From JALJPB01 sp963933115 (GTDB lineage Bacteria > Pseudomonadota > Gammaproteobacteria > Enterobacterales > Alteromonadaceae), in assembly GCA_963933115.1 (NCBI GenBank), contig CAWVSL010000045.1, positions 1 through 21,218 on the forward strand: a stretch of DNA of 21,218 nucleotides, read 5' to 3'. This document shows positions 6,499 through 13,370 of this stretch, piece by piece (position 1 is the first letter of the stretch; each line of letters opens with the position of its first letter). Below the pieces are notes generated by a model, which did no database searches, was not told the DNA's origin, and saw only the letters and a list, made by a program, of their open reading frames with translations. The position numbers and the translations under genes were made by a program.

Positions 6499-6927
6499 AT
6501 GGCTAAGAAAGTCCAAGCTTTAATCAAGCTACAAGTAGCTGCTGGTGCAGCTAACCCGTCACCACCAGTTGGTCCTGCATTAGGTCAACATGGTGTTAAC
6601 ATCATGGAATTTTGTAAAGCGTTTAACGCAAAAACAGATTCTTTAGAAAAAGGCGCTCCAGTTCCAGTAGTTATTACTGTATATAGTGATCGTTCTTTTA
6701 CATTCGAAACAAAAACACCACCTGCTTCTTACTTATTGAAAAAAGCAGCTGGTATCAAAAGCGGCTCTGGTCGTCCTAACACTGAAAAAGTGGGTACTGT
6801 AACTACAGCTCAACTTGAAGAAATTGTTAAGACAAAAGAATCTGATCTTACTGCCAGTTCTCTTGAAGCTGCAGTGCGTACCATTGCGGGCAGTGCCCGT
6901 TCAATGGGTTTAGTGGTAGAGGACTAA
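6499..6927 (+). CDS. rplK: 50S ribosomal protein L11
   Basis: A 142-residue protein, identical in length to E. coli L11. It binds the GTPase-associated region of 23S rRNA at the stalk base and contacts elongation factors. The N-terminal domain holds the proline-rich NPSPPVGPALGQHGVN segment. The rRNA-binding C-terminal domain follows KTPPASYLLKKAAG (about residues 74-87). ATG at 6499 has AAGG about 9 bases upstream. It is first in the rplKA unit, three bases before rplA. Confidence 0.98.
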   Translation: MAKKVQALIKLQVAAGAANPSPPVGPALGQHGVNIMEFCKAFNAKTDSLEKGAPVPVVITVYSDRSFTFETKTPPASYLLKKAAGIKSGSGRPNTEKVGTVTTAQLEEIVKTKESDLTASSLEAAVRTIAGSARSMGLVVED

Positions 6928-6930
6928 TCA

Positions 6931-7629
6931 ATGGCTAAATTATCAAAACGCACTCGTCTTGTTCGTGAAAAAGTAGACGTATTAAAAGAATATGAAATCA
7001 GTGAAGCTATCGATCTTTTAAAAGAATTAGCGACTGCTAAATTCCGTGAAAGTGTCGATGTTGCTGTAAATCTTGGTATTGATGCACGTAAATCTGATCA
7101 AAACGTTCGTGGTGCAACTGTACTACCTAACGGTACTGGTCGTGACGTACGTGTTGCTGTATTTACACAAGGCGCTAATGCTGAAAAAGCAAAAGAAGCT
7201 GGTGCAGATATTGTCGGTATGGAAGATTTAGCAGAGTTAGTTAAGAAAGGCGAAATGAACTTTGACGTTGTAATCGCTTCTCCTGACGCTATGCGTGTTG
7301 TTGGTCAACTAGGTCAAATCTTAGGCCCACGTGGTTTAATGCCTAACCCTAAAGTTGGTACAGTAACTCCTGACGTAGCTGGCGCTGTTAAAAACGCTAA
7401 GTCTGGTCAGATTCGCTACCGCAATGATAAAAACGGTATCATCCATACTACTATTGGTAAGGCTGATTTCGAAAATGATCAATTACAAGAAAACCTTGAA
7501 GCATTATTGGAAGCTTTGAAAAAAGCAAAACCAGCAAATGCTAAAGGCGCTTTCATCAAGAAAATTTCACTTTCAACGACTATGGGTGCCGGCTTAGCCG
7601 TGAACCAATCTAGTTTGAAAGACGCTTAA
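6931..7629 (+). CDS. rplA: 50S ribosomal protein L1
   Basis: A 232-residue protein (E. coli L1 has 234) that binds the mobile L1 stalk of 23S rRNA and helps release deacylated tRNA from the E site. It also represses its own operon. The L1 signature ILGPRGLMPNPKVGTVTPDV lies near residues 130-150, and the C-terminal part contains FIKKISLSTTMGAGLAVN. GAGGA (6919-6923), inside the end of rplK, serves as ribosome site. The tight spacing to rplK supports co-translation and joint L1 control. Confidence 0.98.
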   Translation: MAKLSKRTRLVREKVDVLKEYEISEAIDLLKELATAKFRESVDVAVNLGIDARKSDQNVRGATVLPNGTGRDVRVAVFTQGANAEKAKEAGADIVGMEDLAELVKKGEMNFDVVIASPDAMRVVGQLGQILGPRGLMPNPKVGTVTPDVAGAVKNAKSGQIRYRNDKNGIIHTTIGKADFENDQLQENLEALLEALKKAKPANAKGAFIKKISLSTTMGAGLAVNQSSLKDA

Positions 7630-7671
7630 TTTATTATTATAAATTAGTGTGAATTCTTGAGAAGCGTTTCC

Positions 7672-7732
7672 TGTAAAGCCCATACAAAAGTAAGAGCTTT
7701 ACAGTGGCAAAATTATAATTTATAATTTTGCC
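7672..7732. repeat. Two inverted repeats flanking and overlapping the rplJ promoter
   Basis: First, TGTAAAGC (7672-7679) and GCTTTACA (7696-7703) form 8-base arms 16 bases apart; the right arm contains the -35 box. Second, GGCAAAATTATAA (7706-7718) and TTATAATTTTGCC (7720-7732) are perfect 13-base arms around one central base and contain both TATAAT boxes. No T-run follows, so neither looks like a normal terminator. In read-through mRNA from rplKA they would form hairpins suited to RNase processing. Confidence 0.8.
7698..7726 (+). promoter_or_regulatory. Candidate internal promoter for rplJL
   Basis: TTTACA (7698-7703), a 17-base spacer and a perfect TATAAT (7721-7726), about 70 bases after rplA. 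Transcription would start near 7733, ahead of the L10 leader fold. E. coli also has a promoter for rplJL between rplA and rplJ. An extra TATAAT at 7714-7719 has poor spacing. Confidence 0.6.
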
Positions 7733-7802
7733 CCTTAAATTTTGGTAGGAGCTGTGCTGCTATATTAATGGTTTTTTTTCGAAGAACGGTTAATAAGCAT
7801 AG

Positions 7803-8009
7803 CCCCCGTCCAAGACCGTAGGAGTAGTTATTGGATAGGTTAACCTTCTGGTTTACTGATGAAAATAAAGACTTAATATTTCCTACGTAGATGGTGATTA
7901 CCCAGATATTTTTCCTTAAATTCTGGTCCTCGCCGTAACGGCTTGAAGTATTTTATGCTTCAAGGATTGTAAACACCGGATTTTCCGGTTGAACCAGGAG
8001 TTAAAGCCA
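7803..8009 (+). promoter_or_regulatory. L10-leader: autoregulatory mRNA structure upstream of rplJ
   Basis: The core matches the known L10 leader, including CCGTCCAAGACCGTAGGAG at its start. CCGTC (7806-7810) pairs with GATGG (7890-7894), and GTAGGA (7818-7823) with TCCTAC (7881-7886). The intervening CAAGACC supplies the unpaired bases expected for binding of the L10(L12)4 complex. Downstream are three small hairpins: GCCG/CGGC near 7932-7942, CTTGAAG/CTTCAAG near 7942-7965, and ACCGGA/TCCGGT just before the ribosome site AGGAG (7996-8000). In the known mechanism, excess L10-L7/L12 complex binds the leader and closes rplJ translation. Confidence 0.88.
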
Positions 8010-8504
8010 ATGGCTATCAATCTTGATGACAAAAAAGCAATTGTTGCTGAAGTTCAAGAAGCTGCTAGTGGCGCTCAGTCAGTTGTAATCGCGGATGCCC
8101 GTGGTGTAACAGTTGAAGCTATTACTGCATTGCGTAAGCAAGCACGTGAAAATGGAGTATGGATGAAGGTTGTCCGTAACACATTAGCGCGTCGTGCAGT
8201 AGAAGGTACTGAATTTGAATGTGTTGCTGACGTATTCAAAGGTCCTTCATTAGTTGCTTTCTCAACTGACCACCCAGGTGCTGCTGCACGTATATTTACA
8301 GACTTCGCTAAATCTAACGAAGCCTTTGAATTGAAAGCAGCTGCATTTGAAGGTAACGCTGTAGACGTAAACATGTTAGCTAAGCTACCAACTTACGACG
8401 AAGCGATTTCACGTTTAATGAGCGCAATGAAAGAAGCATCTGCAGGCAAATTGGTCCGCACGATTGCTGCAGTACGCGATCAGAAAGAACAAGAAGCTGC
8501 ATAA
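8010..8504 (+). CDS. rplJ: 50S ribosomal protein L10
   Basis: A 164-residue protein (E. coli L10 has 165) that anchors L7/L12 dimers at the base of the ribosomal stalk. The N-terminal rRNA-binding domain contains VVIADARGVTVEAITALRKQ and VVRNTLARRAVEG. The C-terminal part (about 135-164, Met- and Ala-rich helix) binds L7/L12. I chose ATG at 8010 (MAINLDDKK) because AGGAG lies 10 bases upstream and it matches the family length; an in-frame TTG at 7989 would put the Shine-Dalgarno sequence inside the coding region. It is controlled through the leader immediately upstream. Confidence 0.97.
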   Translation: MAINLDDKKAIVAEVQEAASGAQSVVIADARGVTVEAITALRKQARENGVWMKVVRNTLARRAVEGTEFECVADVFKGPSLVAFSTDHPGAAARIFTDFAKSNEAFELKAAAFEGNAVDVNMLAKLPTYDEAISRLMSAMKEASAGKLVRTIAAVRDQKEQEAA

Positions 8505-8539
8505 GTTATTTAAGCATTTTGCTTATAACCAAGTTTTTT
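8505..8539 (+). other. Terminator-like hairpin in the rplJ-rplL spacer
   Basis: GTTAT (8505-8509) pairs with ATAAC (8525-8529) and AAGC (8512-8515) with GCTT (8521-8524), with two bulged Ts on the left arm. A run of six Ts follows at 8534-8539. It begins directly after the rplJ stop. The bulge, low GC and gap before the Ts make full termination doubtful. A processing or stabilising element for the highly expressed rplL message is as likely. The rest of the 121-base spacer shows no gene. Confidence 0.4.
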
Positions 8540-8625
8540 GTATTTGTAGTTATTTCAAACAGGACTTTATTACTTAATAAGAAAGGTAAATAAAGACTGT
8601 TTATAAAAAAATAGGAAATTATAGT

Positions 8626-8988
8626 ATGTCTATTTCTAAAGACGATATCTTAAACGCAGTTGCTGAAATGTCAGTAATGGACGTTGTTGCTTTAATCGAA
8701 GCAATGGAAGAAAAATTTGGTGTTTCTGCTTCTGCTGCTGTTGCAGCTGCTGGACCTGCTGAAGCTGCTGAAGAACAAACTGAATTTGATGTTGTAATGA
8801 CTAGCTTCGGTGAGAAGAAAGTTGCAGTAATCAAAGCAGTTCGTGCAGCTACAGGCTTAGGTCTTAAAGAAGCTAAAGACTTAGTTGAGTCGGCTCCTAA
8901 AGCGATCAAAGAAGGCGTTGATAAAGCTGAAGCAGAAGAACTTAAGAAAACTCTTGAAGAAGCTGGTGCTTCTGTTGAGATCAAATAA
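8626..8988 (+). CDS. rplL: 50S ribosomal protein L7/L12
   Basis: A 120-residue multi-copy stalk protein that recruits and activates translational GTPases. Residues 1-33 form the dimerisation and L10-binding domain. The Ala-rich hinge follows (about 34-52, SASAAVAAAGPAEAAEE). The globular C-terminal domain (53-120) carries the factor-binding helix with KKVAVIKAVRAATGLGLKEA. AGGA (8613-8616) precedes the ATG by 9 bases. Its wide spacing from rplJ and its own good ribosome site fit the several-fold excess of L7/L12 over L10 in ribosomes. Confidence 0.98.
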   Translation: MSISKDDILNAVAEMSVMDVVALIEAMEEKFGVSASAAVAAAGPAEAAEEQTEFDVVMTSFGEKKVAVIKAVRAATGLGLKEAKDLVESAPKAIKEGVDKAEAEELKKTLEEAGASVEIK

Positions 8989-9009
8989 TCTATTTAACCA
9001 TAGATTATT
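8984..9009 (+). other. Hairpin overlapping the rplL stop codon
   Basis: AATAATCTA (8984-8992) pairs perfectly with TAGATTATT (9001-9009) around an 8-base loop; the left arm contains the TAA stop (8986-8988). No T-run follows. In E. coli the rplL-rpoB spacer is cleaved by RNase III, so this could be a processing or 3'-end protecting structure. That role is inferred. Confidence 0.5.
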
Positions 9010-9025
9010 AGCCTGAAAAGGCATT

Positions 9026-9056
9026 GGCTGGTGATTTTAACGTCACCAGCCTTTTT
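9026..9056 (+). terminator. Intrinsic terminator or attenuator between rplL and rpoB
   Basis: GGCTGGTGA (9026-9034) pairs perfectly with TCACCAGCC (9043-9051) around an 8-base loop, followed by five Ts (9052-9056). It corresponds to the partial terminator of E. coli that lets only a fraction of ribosomal-protein transcription continue into rpoBC, so that polymerase is made at a lower level than ribosomes. Only five Ts fits partial read-through. Confidence 0.85.
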
Positions 9057-9135
9057 GCGCTAAATAAAATGATATTTTAAAGCAAAATAGTGCAATATTT
9101 GATGTTTAGACGTAAATGTCATAGCAATACCCTGT

Positions 9136-9180
9136 TTGTATATTCAAATGTATAAGTAATTATACTTTGAATATTACTTA
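9136..9180 (+). promoter_or_regulatory. rpoB leader: weak promoter-like boxes and a hairpin
   Basis: TTGTAT (9136-9141) and TATACT (9161-9166) are separated by 19 bases, a poor promoter geometry. TAAGTAAT (9153-9160) and ATTACTTA (9173-9180) are perfect 8-base arms around a 12-base loop, 35 bases before the rpoB start. Either a weak secondary rpoBC promoter or an RNA structure in the leader is possible. Confidence 0.3.
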
Positions 9181-9215
9181 CAGATTCGGCCAAAACCAGC
9201 AAGCTGAGGAACCCC

Positions 9216-12200
9216 ATGGCTTACTCATACTTTGAGAAGAAGCGAATTAGAAAGGACTTTGGTAAAAGTACACAAGTAATGGATTATCCATTCTTGTTGT
9301 CCATCCAACTCGAATCTTTCCGCAAGTTTATTGATATCGATCCAACTGGTGAAACAGGTTTAGAAGCCGCGTTTCGTTCTATTTTCCCAATTAAAGCCTA
9401 TTCTGGAGCATCAGAATTACAATATGTAGGCTATCGTTTAGGTGAGCCTTTATTTGACGTCAAAGAATGTCAAATACGTGGTGTAACATATTCGGCCCCA
9501 TTGCGCGTTAAGTTGCGTTTGGTTGTTTATGATAAAGAAGCACCCGCAGGTACTGTAAAAGATATCAAAGAACAAGAAGTGTACATGGGTGAAATCCCGC
9601 TAATGACAGATAATGGTACATTTGTTATTAATGGTACTGAGCGTGTAATCGTCTCTCAATTACATCGTTCTCCTGGCGTATTCTTTGATCACGATAAAGG
9701 TAAAACACATTCTTCAGGTAAAGTGTTATATAACGCACGTGTTATTCCTTACCGTGGTTCATGGTTAGATTTTGAATTTGACCCTAAAGACAATTTATTT
9801 GTTCGTATTGACCGTCGTCGTAAATTACCTGCGTCGATCATCTTACGAGCATTAGAGCTTTCTACAGAAGAAATTTTAGACATTTTCTACGATACAACTG
9901 ACTTTGAAATCAAAGGCGAAAAGTTGATCATGGATTTAGTGCCTGAACGACTTCGTGGCGAAACTGCTACCTTTGACATTACCCTCAAAAATGGTGATGT
10001 ATTGGTTGAGCAAGGTCGTCGTATAACAGCTCGTCATATCAAAGCTTTATCTAAAGCGAAGATGGCAAAATTAGAAGTCCCTGCTGAATATATTGTTGAT
10101 AAAGTTTTATCTAAAGCTTATATCGATGAATCAACAGGCGAAGTGATTGCTGAAGCTAATGCATTAATAACATTAGAGTTATTAGCAGAGCTAAGTCAAG
10201 CTGGTCACAAAGTATTATCTACTTTATATATGAACGAATTTGATGTTGGTTCATATATGTCTGACACCATGCGTGTTGATAACTCTACTAACAAGCTTGA
10301 AGCTTTAGTTGAGATCTATCGCATGATGCGTCCAGGTGAGCCACCAACGAAGGATGCTGCTGAAGGATTGTTTAATAACTTATTCTTCTCACTAGAGCGT
10401 TATGACTTATCGACTGTTGGTCGTATGAAGTTTAACCGTCGTGTCGGCAACAGTGACGATATTGGTAATGGTATCTTATCTAAAGACGATATCATTGCCG
10501 TAATGAGAACGTTAATTGGCATTCGTGATGGTAAAGGCGAAGTTGATGACATCGATCATTTAGGTAACCGTCGTATTCGTTCTGTTGGTGAAATGGCAGA
10601 AAACCAATTCCGTGTTGGTTTAGTGCGTGTTGAGCGTGCAGTTCGCGAACGTTTAAGTCTTGGTGACTTAGATGCGATTATGCCTCAAGATTTAATCAAC
10701 GCTAAACCTATATCTGCTGCTGTTAAAGAATTTTTTGGTTCTTCACAGTTATCACAGTTTATGGATCAGAATAATCCGTTATCTGAAGTTACGCACAAAC
10801 GTCGTATTTCAGCATTAGGCCCCGGTGGTTTAACGCGTGAACGTGCAGGCTTTGAAGTGCGCGATGTACATCCGACCCATTATGGTCGTGTATGTCCAAT
10901 CGAAACACCAGAAGGACCGAACATTGGTCTAATCAACTCACTTTCTTGTTATGCAAGAACGAATGATTATGGTTTCTTAGAAACACCATATCGTCGTGTG
11001 GTTGATGGCTTAGTGACTGATGATATTGATTATTTATCAGCGATAGAAGAAGGTACTTTTGTTATTGCACAATCTAGTGCAAAAACTGATGGTAACAAAA
11101 AATTAAGTGAAGACTTAGTTGATTGTCGTCATAGAAACGAGTTTACGTTGATGTCTGCTGATAGTGTTCAGTACATGGATGTATCTCCACAACAAATTGT
11201 ATCTGTGGCTGCGTCACTTATTCCATTCCTAGAGCACGATGATGCTAACAGAGCGCTAATGGGCTCAAACATGCAACGTCAAGCGGTACCAACCCTTGTT
11301 GTTGATAAGCCGCTTGTTGGCACCGGGATGGAAAAAGTAGTTGCCGTAGACTCAGGTGTAACAGCTGTTGCTAAACGTGGTGGTGTTGTTACTTTTGTTG
11401 ATTCTTCACGTATCGTAGTTAAAGTTAATGAAAATGAGATGCATGCTGGTGAAGCCGGTATCGATATTTATAACTTAACTAAATATACCCGTTCAAACCA
11501 AAATACATGTATCAACCAACGTCCAGTATGTCGTATGGGTGAACCGGTTGTCCGTGGTGATGTTTTAGCCGATGGTCCTTCAACGGATATGGGCGAATTA
11601 GCCCTTGGTCAAAACATGCGTATCGCATTTATGCCTTGGAATGGTTATAACTTTGAGGATTCAATATTATTCTCAGAGCGTGTAGCGATTGATGATCGTT
11701 TTACTACTATTCATATTCAAGAGTTAACCTGTATCGCTCGTGATACAAAGTTAGGCTCTGAAGAAATTACGGCAGATATTCCAAACGTAGGTGAGTCCGC
11801 TTTATCTAAGTTAGATGAAGCCGGTGTTGTTTATATTGGTGCTGAAGTAAATGGCGGCGATATCTTAGTTGGTAAAGTTACTCCTAAGGGCGAAACCCAA
11901 CTTACACCAGAAGAAAAACTCCTACGTGCGATTTTTGGTGAGAAAGCAGCTGATGTTAAAGACAGCTCTTTACGTGTACCAAATTCAGTTAAAGGTACTA
12001 TCATCGACGTTCAAATCTTTACTCGCGATGGCGTAGAAAAAGATAACCGTGCCGTTGAGATCGAAGAAATACAATTGAAAGAAGTTAAGAAAGATCTTGG
12101 CGATGAATTCAGTATTCTTGAAGATGGTATATACGCTCGTGCAAGAAAGCTATTGTTAGAAGCTGGCTTGAATGAAGCTGAACTTACCAATATATCACGC

Positions 12201-13244
12201 GCAAACTGGTTAGTTCAAAACTTGTCTGACGAAGGTCAACAAGGTGAACTTGAACAAATTGCCGAGCAATATGACAATATTAAAGCTGATTACGATAAAA
12301 AGTATGAAATTAAGCGTCGCAAGATCACTCAAGGTGATGATTTAGCGCCGGGTGTACTTAAAATTGTTAAAGTTTATTTAGCGATTAAACGTCGTATTCA
12401 GCCAGGCGATAAAATGGCGGGTCGTCATGGTAACAAGGGTGTTATTTCAAACGTAGTACCTGTTGAAGATATGCCATACGATGAGCACGGTATACCAGTT
12501 GACGTGGTTCTTAACCCGTTAGGTGTTCCATCACGGATGAACATTGGTCAGATATTAGAAACACATCTAGGTATGGCTGCCCGTGGTATCGGTGAAAAAA
12601 TTAAACGTATGCTTGAAGCACAAGAGAAAATCACTAAGTTGCGTAGCTTCTTACAAGAGGTTTACGACTCAGGGACATCTCGTCAAGAAGTTGATATTTC
12701 AACTTTCTCCGATGATGAAGTGATGCGCTTAGCTAATAACTTACGTGCCGGATTACCAATTGCAACACCAGTATTTGATGGTGCAGTTGAACAAGAAATC
12801 CGCGACTTATTCAAATTAGCTGATATGCCTGAAAGTGGTCAATTTATATTAACTGACGGTCGTACAGGTCGTGAATTTGAACGTCCAGTAACGGTTGGTT
12901 ACATGTATATGTTAAAACTGAATCACTTAGTTGATGACAAAATGCATGCACGTTCAACCGGTTCATACTCATTAGTTACACAACAGCCACTTGGCGGTAA
13001 AGCGCAATTTGGTGGTCAACGTTTCGGTGAGATGGAAGTATGGGCTCTAGAAGCATATGGCGCGGCGTACACGTTGCAAGAAATGCTAACCGTTAAGTCG
13101 GATGATGTTGCTGGTCGTACTAAGATGTATAAAAACTTAGTTGACGGCGATCATCGTATGGATCCAGGAATTCCTGAATCATTCAACGTATTGTTGAAAG
13201 AAATTCGCTCGTTAGGTATTAACATCGAATTAGATCAGGATTAA
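9216..13244 (+). CDS. rpoB: DNA-directed RNA polymerase subunit beta
   Basis: A 1342-residue subunit, the same length as E. coli RpoB, forming one half of the polymerase catalytic cleft. The rifampicin-binding cluster (about residues 508-540) reads GSSQLSQFMDQNNPLSEVTHK followed by RRISALGPGGL; the residues equivalent to E. coli D516, H526 and S531 are the sensitive wild-type ones. The active-site loop GDKMAGRHGNKG has its Lys at residue 1066. The C-terminal GGKAQFGGQRFGEMEVWALEAYGA segment interlocks with beta-prime. GAGGA (9206-9210) precedes the ATG by 5 bases. Transcription comes through the terminator after rplL, perhaps with a weak promoter. Nothing is truncated or unusual. Confidence 0.99.
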   Translation: MAYSYFEKKRIRKDFGKSTQVMDYPFLLSIQLESFRKFIDIDPTGETGLEAAFRSIFPIKAYSGASELQYVGYRLGEPLFDVKECQIRGVTYSAPLRVKLRLVVYDKEAPAGTVKDIKEQEVYMGEIPLMTDNGTFVINGTERVIVSQLHRSPGVFFDHDKGKTHSSGKVLYNARVIPYRGSWLDFEFDPKDNLFVRIDRRRKLPASIILRALELSTEEILDIFYDTTDFEIKGEKLIMDLVPERLRGETATFDITLKNGDVLVEQGRRITARHIKALSKAKMAKLEVPAEYIVDKVLSKAYIDESTGEVIAEANALITLELLAELSQAGHKVLSTLYMNEFDVGSYMSDTMRVDNSTNKLEALVEIYRMMRPGEPPTKDAAEGLFNNLFFSLERYDLSTVGRMKFNRRVGNSDDIGNGILSKDDIIAVMRTLIGIRDGKGEVDDIDHLGNRRIRSVGEMAENQFRVGLVRVERAVRERLSLGDLDAIMPQDLINAKPISAAVKEFFGSSQLSQFMDQNNPLSEVTHKRRISALGPGGLTRERAGFEVRDVHPTHYGRVCPIETPEGPNIGLINSLSCYARTNDYGFLETPYRRVVDGLVTDDIDYLSAIEEGTFVIAQSSAKTDGNKKLSEDLVDCRHRNEFTLMSADSVQYMDVSPQQIVSVAASLIPFLEHDDANRALMGSNMQRQAVPTLVVDKPLVGTGMEKVVAVDSGVTAVAKRGGVVTFVDSSRIVVKVNENEMHAGEAGIDIYNLTKYTRSNQNTCINQRPVCRMGEPVVRGDVLADGPSTDMGELALGQNMRIAFMPWNGYNFEDSILFSERVAIDDRFTTIHIQELTCIARDTKLGSEEITADIPNVGESALSKLDEAGVVYIGAEVNGGDILVGKVTPKGETQLTPEEKLLRAIFGEKAADVKDSSLRVPNSVKGTIIDVQIFTRDGVEKDNRAVEIEEIQLKEVKKDLGDEFSILEDGIYARARKLLLEAGLNEAELTNISRANWLVQNLSDEGQQGELEQIAEQYDNIKADYDKKYEIKRRKITQGDDLAPGVLKIVKVYLAIKRRIQPGDKMAGRHGNKGVISNVVPVEDMPYDEHGIPVDVVLNPLGVPSRMNIGQILETHLGMAARGIGEKIKRMLEAQEKITKLRSFLQEVYDSGTSRQEVDISTFSDDEVMRLANNLRAGLPIATPVFDGAVEQEIRDLFKLADMPESGQFILTDGRTGREFERPVTVGYMYMLKLNHLVDDKMHARSTGSYSLVTQQPLGGKAQFGGQRFGEMEVWALEAYGAAYTLQEMLTVKSDDVAGRTKMYKNLVDGDHRMDPGIPESFNVLLKEIRSLGINIELDQD

Positions 13245-13250
13245 TTGAAA

Positions 13251-13343
13251 TTATCTAAAGTCACAATTTAGGCTTTAGATAACTCTTTAATTCATAATGC
13301 TGACAAGTCAGTACATGGAGAGAACGGTTCAATGGTTCTCTCC
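13251..13343 (+). other. Two perfect hairpins in the rpoB-rpoC spacer
   Basis: TTATCTAAAG (13251-13260) pairs with CTTTAGATAA (13273-13282) around 12 bases. GGAGAGAAC (13317-13325) pairs with GTTCTCTCC (13335-13343) around 9 bases. Neither is followed by a proper T-run, so they are unlikely terminators. The second ends 17 bases before the rpoC Shine-Dalgarno sequence, and its 3' arm is pyrimidine-rich (CTCTCC), so it could compete for pairing near the AGGAG. Processing, stability or translational control are all possible. Confidence 0.65.
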
Positions 13344-13370
13344 CGTATTTAACTCCGACAGGAGAAGAGT

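Noticed and set aside
7989..8009. TTG start extending L10 by 7 residues
   Set aside because: The Shine-Dalgarno AGGAG lies inside this extension and points to ATG 8010, where the family N-terminus begins.
8619..8984. A 121-codon antisense frame covering rplL
   Set aside because: It mirrors the Ala/Glu-rich L7/L12 coding region and is a composition artefact.
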